DNA of 64,000 bases from Gammaproteobacteria bacterium RIFOXYD12_FULL_61_37 (GTDB lineage Bacteria; Pseudomonadota; Gammaproteobacteria; Chromatiales; Chromatiaceae). The DNA is taken from assembly GCA_001801995.1 (NCBI GenBank), contig MGZB01000055.1, positions 39,129 through 103,128 on the forward strand. The letters are read 5' to 3'. A program made the translations under genes and the position numbers. Each line of letters opens with the position of its first letter. Position 1 is the first letter of the stretch. The notes below the pieces were generated by a model. That model was not told the origin of the DNA and searched no databases. It worked only from the letters and a program-made list of their open reading frames with translations. Shown here piece after piece: positions 39,624 to 46,852 of this stretch.

Positions 39624-39807
39624 CGTGAAACCCCAGCTAGTAACCCTCTGAGCCTCATGATAGAAGGCCGGGGGTAAAAGCGGGGAAGAGTTCTAGGTCT
39701 GGGGTGTAAAGGGGGCGTAAAGAGACGGGCAGGGGAGGGATCGGAAAGGAAAGGAGTGAAATAGATCAACCAGCGAGGTGAGTGCACGCTCAGGTGCAAT
39801 TGTGCCC

Positions 39808-39839
39808 CCGGATGCGGTTCGCAGGCCCACCGCATCCGG
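39808..39839. repeat. dispersed stem-loop repeat, copy 2
   Basis: Perfect 10-bp stem CCGGATGCGG/CCGCATCCGG with a 12-nt loop, same core as 13873-13901. It lies in the 302-nt gap (39624-39925) between kdpF and the stomatin gene; it could end the stomatin transcript. The kdp promoter should lie in 39624-39800, but no clear hexamer pair was found. Confidence 0.6.
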
Positions 39840-39925
39840 ACCAACCGTCGACTAATTCACCCCAAATTACTCTGTGCCGCCTGCGAGCCCCCATGGTTCT
39901 TTGCGGATTACCCTTCGCGCGCCAG

Positions 39926-40840
39926 CTACTTTTGCGCCTTCAAAATGCTCATGGCCGCGGCCACCATCGATCCCATTTCGGCCATGTTGCCCGGCAGGAT
40001 CAGGGTGTTGCCTTGCTTGGCGACGCCGGCGAAGGCTTCGACGTATTTCTCGGCGACTTTCAGGTTTACCGCATCCATGCCGCCGGGCGATTGGATCGCC
40101 TGGGCGATCTGGTTGATGGCTTGGGCGGTGGCCTCGGCGACGGTGATGACGGCAGTGGCTTCGCCTTGGGCTTGGTTGATGGCGGCCTGCTTTTCGCCTT
40201 CGGAACGCTGAATGAAGGCTTCACGTTCGCCGGTGGCGATGTTGATCTGTTCCTGCTTGCGCCCTTCGGAGGCAGCGATCAGGGCGCGTTTTTCCCGTTC
40301 GGCGGTGATCTGTGCCTGCATGGCGTGGAGGATTTCTTTCGGTGGCGTCAAGTCCTTGATTTCGTATCGTAATACCTTCACGCCCCAACTGGCTGCCGCC
40401 TCGTCGAGCGCGGCGACCACGGCGCGGTTGATGTCATCGCGTTCCTCGAAGGTCTTGTCCAGTTCCATCTTGCCGATGACCGAACGCAGCGTGGTCTGGG
40501 CAAGCTGGGTGATGGCGACGATATAGTCGCTGGAACCATAGGATGCCAGGCGGGGATCGGTCACCTGGAAATAGAGGATGCCGTCCACCTGTAGCTGGGT
40601 GTTGTCCCGCGTAATACAGATCTGACTCGGCACGTCGAGCGGGATTTCCTTCAACACATGGCGATAGGCGACGCGGTCGATGAACGGCAGAACGATATTC
40701 AGCCCCGGCGCCAGCGTGGCGTGGAAGCGCCCTAGCCGTTCGACCACCCAGGCGTGTTGCTGTGGCACTACCTTGACGGCTTTGACGACGAAGATGGCGG
40801 CGGCGATAAGCACGAACAGAGTGATTTGCATGATTTCCAT
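39926..40840 (-). CDS. SPFH/stomatin-family membrane protein
   Basis: Band-7 protein forming ring- or raft-like assemblies (QmcA-like). One N-terminal membrane helix (ITLFVLIAAAIFVVKAV), then VPQQHAWVVERLGRF, LVPFIDRV-type, LDVPSQICITRDN and a long coiled-coil (HAMQAQITAEREKRA). 304 aa. Follows the NfeD partner gene after 11 nt, the classic SPFH/NfeD pair. Confidence 0.92.
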   Translation of the reverse strand: MEIMQITLFVLIAAAIFVVKAVKVVPQQHAWVVERLGRFHATLAPGLNIVLPFIDRVAYRHVLKEIPLDVPSQICITRDNTQLQVDGILYFQVTDPRLASYGSSDYIVAITQLAQTTLRSVIGKMELDKTFEERDDINRAVVAALDEAAASWGVKVLRYEIKDLTPPKEILHAMQAQITAEREKRALIAASEGRKQEQINIATGEREAFIQRSEGEKQAAINQAQGEATAVITVAEATAQAINQIAQAIQSPGGMDAVNLKVAEKYVEAFAGVAKQGNTLILPGNMAEMGSMVAAAMSILKAQK

Positions 40841-40851
40841 GGTTTTTCCCC

Positions 40852-41268
40852 TTAGGGTTTGTGGTGCGTCAGGATCAGTGTGGAGCCACGCAGCGCCTTG
40901 ATATAAAGCGCGCCGTCGCGTGGCATATCATGGGATTCCGGCTCGGCGTCCCATTCCGCGCCCCGGTAATAGACCCGCCCCGTGCCGTTGTCGCGCCAGG
41001 CGACGACCTTCACCGTTTGACCGATGTCCAGGCTTTGGCCGGTTTGCCCGGCGGGGCGAAGACCTCGGGTTTTGTGCAGGACGATGGTGCCGGCGATGCC
41101 GGCAATGGCTGCCAGGGTAAATTGCATCGGTGTTCCAAGCCCGAGCAAGGCCGCACACCCGCCGATCGCCAGGGCGATGCCCAGCATCAGCAGATAGAAG
41201 GTGCCTGTGACCATTTCCAGCCCAACCAGGACCAGTCCCGCCAAGAACCAATAGACGTAAGCCGCCAT
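40852..41268 (-). CDS. NfeD-family protein partner of stomatin
   Basis: 138 aa, with hydrophobic N-terminal helices (YVYWFLAGLVLVGLEMVTG, LGIALAIGGCAALLG) and a C-terminal OB-fold (VKVVAWRDNGTGRVYYRGAEW). NfeD proteins act with SPFH proteins in membrane quality control. Short form lacking the ClpP-like protease domain. Coupled closely to the stomatin gene. Confidence 0.9.
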   Translation of the reverse strand: MAAYVYWFLAGLVLVGLEMVTGTFYLLMLGIALAIGGCAALLGLGTPMQFTLAAIAGIAGTIVLHKTRGLRPAGQTGQSLDIGQTVKVVAWRDNGTGRVYYRGAEWDAEPESHDMPRDGALYIKALRGSTLILTHHKP

Positions 41269-41393
41269 GCCGTTTCCCCTTTTCTCGATCCGTTTGGATT
41301 TTCTAAGGGCAAGTGTAGTCGCATATTGGCGCTTGATCAGTACAGCGTCGTTACTGAATGTCCATGGTGAGAATCTTGTCTTTCACGCCAGAA

Positions 41394-43790
41394 CTACTCC
41401 TCGCCGGATGGCGGGGATGAGGCATAGTGCTGCCGCAGGGCGATCCATTCCAGAAGCCGCACTTGGATCTGGTGATTGAAGCTCTCCTCCGGGAAAAGCC
41501 CGTTGATATCGGGGGTGCCGGGGCGCAGGCCGCACAGCAGTTCCATGGCCTCTTCCACATAGCGCACGGCGTAGATCTGGAATTGCCCTTGGGCGGCGGC
41601 ATCGCGGATGTCGTCCCGCAGCATCAGGTCCTTGATGTTGCTGGCAGGGATGATGACTCCCTGGTTGCCGGTCAGTCCCCTGGCCTGGCAGATATCGAAA
41701 AAGCCTTCGATTTTTTCGTTGACCCCGCCGATGGCCTGGATCTCGCCGTGCTGGTTGATTGAGCCGGTAATGGCGAGGGATTGCCTAAGCGGCAGGTCGC
41801 CGATGGCGGAGAGCAGGGCGCAAAGCTCGCCCGCCGAGGCGCTGTCACCCTCGACCATGCCGTAGGTCTGTTCGAACGCCAGGGTGGCGGAGAGGCTGAG
41901 CGGCTGGTTTTTGGAGTAGCGCCGCGCCAGGTAGGAGGAGAGGATCAGCACGCCCTTGGAATGGATCTGGCCGCCCTGGTCCACTTCCCGTTCGATGTCG
42001 ATGATCTCGCCCCCGCCGAGACGGGCGGTGGCGCTGATGCGGGTGGCGGTGCCGAAGCTGTAGTCGCCCATTTGCAGGACCGAGAGTCCGTTGACGCGGC
42101 CCAATTGGCTGCCCTGGGTATCGATCAGCAGGATGCCGCGTTGGATGTGCTCCTGAATCCGCTCCCGCCATTGCCCCATGCGCCGGGCCTGGGCATCGAT
42201 GGCCATCTGCACCTCGGCCGCCGAGGTGATTGTCTTGCCGAGGCGGCCGGCCCAGTAATCGGACTCCTGCAACAGCTCCAGAAGATTATCGAGATGCAGG
42301 GAGAGCCGCTCCCCATCCTCGGCGCGACGGGCGCTCTGTTCGATGATGCGGCAGACGCCGGAGTGGTCGATCTCCCTCAACTTATCGCGGTGGACCAGGG
42401 TGGCGATCAGGCGGGCGAAGAGCATCTCGTTGCCGTTGTGGCGCGTCAGCTCATCGGAAAAATCCGCAGCCACCTTGAACAGCTTGATGAACTCGGGATC
42501 ATATTCCTTCAGCAGGAAGTAAAGCAGGCGGTCGCCGATCAGGACGACTTTCAGTGCGGTGGGGATGGGCTCAGGTTCCAGTGAGATGGTGCTGGCCAGG
42601 CTCAGGACCCGTTCCAGGGATTCGATGCGGATCTCCCGCGACTTGAGCACCCGTTTCAGCGCCGTCCAGACAAAGGGTGTGGTCAGCACCTTCTCGGCGT
42701 CGAGAACCAGATAGCCGCCGTTGGCCTTGTGCAGGGCGCCGGGCTTCACCAGGGTGAAATCGGTAATCAGGGTGCCCTGGCTGGCCAGGTGCTCGATGCG
42801 GCCGATCAGGTTCTGGTAGCTGGGATTGTCCTCGTAAAGGAGGGGGGAGCCTTGGCTGCCGGCATTGTCCACCAGCACATTCACCCGGTAGCGGTTCAGC
42901 TCGGGGCGAAGGCCGAGGGCGCGGAATTGGAAGGGGTGCTCGCGCGGCTCCCGGAACAGCTCGCCGTTATCGATCACATCCGCCTTGACGGCCTGGAGGT
43001 AGTCGAACACGTTGGGCAGTTCCCTGTAGGACTTTTCCAGGTCGAGGAAGAGGTGGTTGACCGTCTCCTCGGTGACCGCCCGGTCGAGGGCCTTGATCTC
43101 CCGGTGCAGGTCCTTCTGCCAGGAGGGGATCTTGCGCATGCTCTCCTTCAGCTCCTCCTTGAGTGTCTCCACCTTGCGCTCAATCTCCTGCCGCTCCTCC
43201 GGGGGGAGCTTTTCGAACTCCTTGGGGCCGATGACTTTGCCATCCTTCAGCGGCGCTAGAGTGAAGCCGTTCGAAGTCCGCATCAGACCGATATCGAGCG
43301 CCTGGGCGTGCTCGTCCAGTTGTCCCGAGACAGCGTCCTCTTTGGCCTTGTACTTGCTGTGGATCTCCTGCGCCTGCCGGTGATATTCGTCGGTCTGGAA
43401 GGCGGCGGGAAGGGCGTTGAGCAATTCCTCGATCTGCTGCTCCATATCCTGGGCCAGCCGGGAACCGGCGCCGGCCGGCAGTTTCAGACAGTTGGGCAGA
43501 TGGGGGGAGCGGAAATTGTTGATGTAGCACCAGTCGAAGGGCTGCGGTCCCTCCTTGGCCCTGGCGAGCAACGCCTCCTGTACCACCGTGTGCTTTCCCA
43601 GGCCGGGCGAGCCCATGACATAGAGGTTATAGCCCTCATGATGGATGCCGACGCCGAACTCGATGGCGTCCAAGGCACGTTCCTGGCCGACGATCTCGTC
43701 CAGATCCTCCAGTTCCAGGGTCGTGGCGAAGGTCAGCATGCCGGCCTCGCAGGGGTGGTAGAGCTGGTCGATGGCAAGGGGTTGTAACAC
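41394..43790 (-). CDS. Lon-like ATP-dependent protease (AAA_32/LonB type, 798 aa)
   Basis: AAA+ protease lacking the Lon LAN domain. Walker A GSPGLGKHT (60-68). A helical insertion with coiled coil follows. The proteolytic Ser is in VEGDSASAGELCALLS and Lys in GGVNEKIEGFF, the Ser-Lys dyad. Family of E. coli YcbZ/LonH-like proteins; substrates unknown. No membrane helix. Divergent from the integron-cassette-like region on its upstream side. Confidence 0.85.
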   Translation of the reverse strand: MLQPLAIDQLYHPCEAGMLTFATTLELEDLDEIVGQERALDAIEFGVGIHHEGYNLYVMGSPGLGKHTVVQEALLARAKEGPQPFDWCYINNFRSPHLPNCLKLPAGAGSRLAQDMEQQIEELLNALPAAFQTDEYHRQAQEIHSKYKAKEDAVSGQLDEHAQALDIGLMRTSNGFTLAPLKDGKVIGPKEFEKLPPEERQEIERKVETLKEELKESMRKIPSWQKDLHREIKALDRAVTEETVNHLFLDLEKSYRELPNVFDYLQAVKADVIDNGELFREPREHPFQFRALGLRPELNRYRVNVLVDNAGSQGSPLLYEDNPSYQNLIGRIEHLASQGTLITDFTLVKPGALHKANGGYLVLDAEKVLTTPFVWTALKRVLKSREIRIESLERVLSLASTISLEPEPIPTALKVVLIGDRLLYFLLKEYDPEFIKLFKVAADFSDELTRHNGNEMLFARLIATLVHRDKLREIDHSGVCRIIEQSARRAEDGERLSLHLDNLLELLQESDYWAGRLGKTITSAAEVQMAIDAQARRMGQWRERIQEHIQRGILLIDTQGSQLGRVNGLSVLQMGDYSFGTATRISATARLGGGEIIDIEREVDQGGQIHSKGVLILSSYLARRYSKNQPLSLSATLAFEQTYGMVEGDSASAGELCALLSAIGDLPLRQSLAITGSINQHGEIQAIGGVNEKIEGFFDICQARGLTGNQGVIIPASNIKDLMLRDDIRDAAAQGQFQIYAVRYVEEAMELLCGLRPGTPDINGLFPEESFNHQIQVRLLEWIALRQHYASSPPSGEE

Positions 43791-43828
43791 AGGCGTCTCC
43801 CGCTTTTTGTTTCTAATTAAGAGAGGCT

Positions 43829-43957
43829 ATGCAAGCGTTTCGAGATGCCTCCGAGTTTACTCTTCGTGGCCCCTTCATGAAGGAAATAGGCATTTCGCTC
43901 ATCGTCGCCGGTGTCGTCGTCCTCAATCTCTTTTCCAATACCGTTTCTCACCCATGA
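43829..43957 (+). CDS. possible small membrane peptide (42 aa)
   Basis: ATG 43829 to TGA 43957: MQAFRDASEFTLRGPF, then MKEIGISLIVAGVVVLNLF, a single predicted membrane helix. The start has only GAGAGG 2 nt before it, too close, while an internal ATG (43877) lacks any site. It ends 9 nt before the first attC, the position expected of a gene in an integron cassette. Could be non-coding. Confidence 0.35.
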   Translation: MQAFRDASEFTLRGPFMKEIGISLIVAGVVVLNLFSNTVSHP

Positions 43958-43966
43958 CCATGAGCC

Positions 43967-44032
43967 GCCCAACCCATCATTCCACCGGACCGGCTAAAAA
44001 AACAGCGCAGGCCGTTCACTTCTACGTTGGGC
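43967..44032 (+). other. integron attC site 1
   Basis: Outer boxes R'' GCCCAAC (43967-43973) and R' GTTGGGC (44026-44032) are perfectly complementary and fit the RYYYAAC/GTTRRRY consensus. The right side TTCACTTCTAC before R' follows the usual attC pattern (TxAACTTxxAC). Inner L boxes pair only moderately. 66 bp, within the attC size range. Confidence 0.7.
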
Positions 44033-44537
44033 GTCGTAATATCTGCCTCGTCGATTTATGGAGCGAGCCTAATGGCAATGAAACCCACCACCATCGATGA
44101 ATACCTTTCAGGTATCAGCGAAGACAAACGGGCCGCGCTTGAGCAACTGCGAAAAGTCATTGCAGCCGCAGCGCCGAAGGCCGAAGAGTGCATCAGCTAT
44201 CAACTTCCCGCGTTTCGCCTTGATGGGAAACTACTGGTGGCGTTCGGGGCGGCAGCACACCACTGCGCCCTTTATCCAATGAGTGCTTTCTGCGTGGAAG
44301 CCCATGCAAGTGAGCTCAAAGATTACAAAACCAGTAAAGGCACCATTCAGTTTCAGGCGGAGCAACCTTTGCCGGCGGCTCTTGTGCGGAAGTTGGTGAA
44401 GGCACGTATCGCAGAGAATCGCGCTGCTGAATGAACAGCTTCCGCAACAACATCATGTATTTCGCCGCGTCGTCCAACCCGGCGTTGCAGGGGACGCTGC
44501 TCGATAAAGCGTTGTATAGCGCCCCTGAACTTGAACG
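44027..44537 (+). mobile_element. integron gene cassette carrying a DUF1801 gene
   Basis: DNA between the recombination points (after the G of GTT) of attC site 1 and attC site 2: one promoterless-type cassette with one gene (44072-44434) and its own attC, as in a cassette array. No integron integrase or attI is in the window, so it is a CALIN-like array fragment. Confidence 0.65.
44072..44434 (+). CDS. DUF1801/YdhG-like (frataxin-like fold) protein (120 aa)
   Basis: MAMKPTTIDEYLSGISEDKR, LEQLRKVIAAAAPKAEECISYQLPAFRLDG, and LLVAFGAAAHHCALYP are, in parts, the family pattern of the YdhG/YjdI-like DUF1801 proteins, some called iron chaperones. The C-terminal part (SKGTIQFQAEQPLPAALVRKLVKAR) is also typical. 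Start 44072 has GGAG 8 nt upstream; 44078 is also possible. It sits inside an integron cassette. Biochemical role unknown. Codon use is less GC-rich than the flanking chromosomal genes. Confidence 0.82.
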   Translation: MAMKPTTIDEYLSGISEDKRAALEQLRKVIAAAAPKAEECISYQLPAFRLDGKLLVAFGAAAHHCALYPMSAFCVEAHASELKDYKTSKGTIQFQAEQPLPAALVRKLVKARIAENRAAE

Positions 44538-44543
44538 TTATGC
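44472..44543 (+). other. integron attC site 2
   Basis: R'' GTCCAAC (44472-44478) fits RYYYAAC. R' reads GTTATGC (44537-44543). The inner arms GCAGGGGACGC and GCGCCCCTGAAC pair strongly, and CTGAACTTGAAC precedes R', as in many attC sites. R'/R'' mismatch at the distal bases is expected when the next cassette boundary differs. 72 bp. Confidence 0.65.
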
Positions 44544-44775
44544 ATAAACGAAACGGTGATTTCCATGCTTGATTCAGCAATAGAAAAGTTGATCTATGGA
44601 CATCCCGTTAAGAAAGCATTAGAGGGAACATTTTCCAATTAATCATCTAGCCGATTCGCCCTGGGGATGACCATGGCACGGGGCTCCCGGAATTCCATCC
44701 TTGGACCCTTTGCCGGTGCATCCCTGCACCACTTCTCGCTACGCTCCTTCCGGGCTACGGGCTAAAGTCTTTGAC
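44544..44775. other. post-attC intergenic region with truncated reading frame
   Basis: ATG 44565 opens a 25-codon frame (MLDSAIEKLIYGHPVKKALE, ending TFSN, TAA 44640-44642) that looks like the truncated start of a further cassette gene. No family recognised. The rest, up to the DUF2892 stop, shows no gene. Confidence 0.4.
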
Positions 44776-44958
44776 CTACTTGTTGGTATTGATGCCCAAC
44801 AGGGGATAGAAGGGACAGAAGTTGATCAGGCCAGTGGCCAAAGGCACCACGCCGATATAGCCCCAGATGGGCAGAACACCCAGCGCAGTCGCGGCGATCA
44901 ACGCCACACCGACCACAATTCGCAGGATTCGATCGATACCGCCAACGTTTTTTTGCAT
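44776..44958 (-). CDS. DUF2892 inner-membrane protein (60 aa)
   Basis: MQKNVGGIDRILRIVVGVAL, then two hydrophobic stretches ending INFCPFYPLLGINT is the DUF2892 pattern, as in the C-terminus of YgaP-type rhodanese proteins. Two membrane helices joined at GVLPIWGYIG. Often found near sulfur-metabolism or Crp/Fnr genes, and a Crp/Fnr regulator gene lies 76 nt upstream on the same strand. Function unknown. Confidence 0.82.
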   Translation of the reverse strand: MQKNVGGIDRILRIVVGVALIAATALGVLPIWGYIGVVPLATGLINFCPFYPLLGINTNK

Positions 44959-45034
44959 AGCCTTGGTCTCTCTAGGTTAGGGAATGGAGCAGCTAGATAA
45001 TAGTTGAGCCAGGTTGGTAAGGTAAGTAACTAAA

Positions 45035-45712
45035 TCACCGAGCTGGCGACTTGGCCAACCCTCGCAAGGCGTTGCGATCCAACAACAGGATATGGCCCCG
45101 GCCCAGCTCCACCCAGTCGTGGCGCTCGAACTCCTTCAACAGGCGGCTCACCACTTCCCGCGCCGTGCCCAGTTCCCTGGCCAGATCCTGGTGGGTGATC
45201 TCGATCCCGTCCGAGGCACCGGCCATCTGATCCAAGGCCGAGGCCAGACGGCCGTCCATGCGGCCAAAGGCCACGGCATCGATCAGCAACACGAGCCCGG
45301 CGATCCGCTCGCCATAGGAGGCAAACACGAATTCCCGGAAACAGGGTGAACTGGCCAGTGCCTGCTGGAACAGCACCCTCGGCAAGGCCACAGCCCTCAC
45401 ATCGGTCTCCGCGATCCCCTCGGCGCAATAACTCTCGCCCGAAAGCAGGCAGGATGTCGTCAGCACGCAAGACTGCCCCGATTCCACCCGGTAAAGCACG
45501 ATCTCCCGCCCCGACTCCGACAGCTTCTGCACCCGGACAGCCCCCTCCAGCACCAGCAGATAATTCTGGCAGCAGCCACCCGCATGGAATATCTGGGTCC
45601 CCACCGGCACCACCAAAGGCAACGCCTGCTCCGCCAGCAAACGCCGGATCGGCTCGTCCAGCCCCCTCAATGCAGGAAAGGTATCGACCCAGTCAGCTTG
45701 TTCCATGTTCAA
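45035..45712 (-). CDS. Crp/Fnr-family transcription regulator (225 aa)
   Basis: cNMP-binding-like N-terminal jelly roll (GTQIFHAGGCCQNYLLVLEGAVRV, in parts) then a C-terminal helix-turn-helix (THQDLARELGTAREVVSRLLKEFE). Cys residues lie at GGCCQ and elsewhere, but not in the full Fnr N-terminal four-Cys layout, so oxygen sensing by a 4Fe-4S cluster is not assured. ITHQDLA is typical of the Dnr/Fnr-like branch. Likely controls the adjacent DUF2892 gene. Confidence 0.85.
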   Translation of the reverse strand: MNMEQADWVDTFPALRGLDEPIRRLLAEQALPLVVPVGTQIFHAGGCCQNYLLVLEGAVRVQKLSESGREIVLYRVESGQSCVLTTSCLLSGESYCAEGIAETDVRAVALPRVLFQQALASSPCFREFVFASYGERIAGLVLLIDAVAFGRMDGRLASALDQMAGASDGIEITHQDLARELGTAREVVSRLLKEFERHDWVELGRGHILLLDRNALRGLAKSPAR

Positions 45713-45867
45713 AACCCTATGATCGCGGGATACGCCACAAGACTATCCCGAATCAGGTCTGGAAACTCAAATCCTTGACCGCCCATCGCCCCTGAACCAG
45801 GCCGCGGCATTCTATCGGCAGACGTTGTCCCCCGTTGGCCGCTTGAGTCTTCAATCCGAAGCGCCAT

Positions 45868-46806
45868 TCACCCCGCCCCCAACGCCTTCTCCTTCAATTC
45901 GCGGAACTGGCTGCTGAGGCGGCTGAGCTTTTCGTCCCATTCCGGGTTTGGGCGCTGGCCCTCGATCAGTTTGAAGTAAGCCTGCATGAGGGCTGCGACG
46001 GCGAAGGGTTCGAGCAAGGCGGCCTTGAAGCTCCAGGCGAAGACGATGGCGACGGGCACGGCCCAGGGCGCGAGCCCCTGGGAGATGAAACCGACGAGGA
46101 CGGCCACCGGGCCGAGGATCAGCAGAAAGATGAGCAGCGCCAGTCCGTATTGGATGATCATGAGGAAGAAGGCATTCTTCAGCATGGCCTTGTAATTCTG
46201 GGCGTAGAGAATCAGGCCGTCCTTGCCGGCGGCCCAGGGGTTGGTGGATTCGGTGCGCAGGCTGTAGGCGAGGATGATTTCGTCAACGTAAGTCAGCGAG
46301 AGATTCAGCACCCGCTGGACCATGCGCATCAGCCCCTCCAGCGCCGGGATGGGCAGCAGAAAAGAGATGGTCATAAGCAGCCCGTTCACCGCACGCAGCA
46401 CCCCCTTGACGATCTGGTCCAGCAGGAAAAGGCTGGAAGCCTCGGCGAAGCGCTGGCGCACGATGCCCTGGGCGTAGTCGATCTGTCCCTTGCCGCCGGG
46501 CAGCGTCTCTCCCTGCAACACCTTCACCAGCACCGCGATGTGGCCGGCCTTGACCAGGTAGAGCAGGTATTCGCGCGCCCAGTAGAGGACCCCGCTGACC
46601 GCGCCGAAGCCCAGTATCCCGCCGATACCCGCACCGCTGCCGGGGTCGCCGGCAAAGGCGGTGAAGGCGTATCCCAGCCCTGCGCCCGTGCCTATGCCGA
46701 GGGCGTAGGCCAGGCCGATACCGATATAGATCAGCAGGCGGAACAGGATGAAGGGAAATGTGGCGCGCATGGCGGCGAGGGTCTTGAAGGTGTCGAAATC
46801 CCACAT
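45868..46806 (-). CDS. multi-pass membrane protein of unknown function (312 aa)
   Basis: Not recognised. Has several membrane segments: FILFRLLIYIGIGLAYALG, GSGAGIGGILGFGAVSG, a segment near 130-155 (LMTISFLLPIPAL), and two near 215-265 (LMIIQYGLALLIFLLIL, WAVPVAIVFAWSF). Gly-rich loops and a C-terminal charged coil (EKLSRLSSQFRELKEKA). Not a known transporter type by eye. Transcribed with the GGDEF-EAL gene just upstream (46 nt gap), so it may work with it. Confidence 0.55.
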   Translation of the reverse strand: MWDFDTFKTLAAMRATFPFILFRLLIYIGIGLAYALGIGTGAGLGYAFTAFAGDPGSGAGIGGILGFGAVSGVLYWAREYLLYLVKAGHIAVLVKVLQGETLPGGKGQIDYAQGIVRQRFAEASSLFLLDQIVKGVLRAVNGLLMTISFLLPIPALEGLMRMVQRVLNLSLTYVDEIILAYSLRTESTNPWAAGKDGLILYAQNYKAMLKNAFFLMIIQYGLALLIFLLILGPVAVLVGFISQGLAPWAVPVAIVFAWSFKAALLEPFAVAALMQAYFKLIEGQRPNPEWDEKLSRLSSQFRELKEKALGAG

Positions 46807-46852
46807 GGATTGGTTCCTCCGGTCAGAGTGCTGGGCCGCGCGACCCAGTTGG

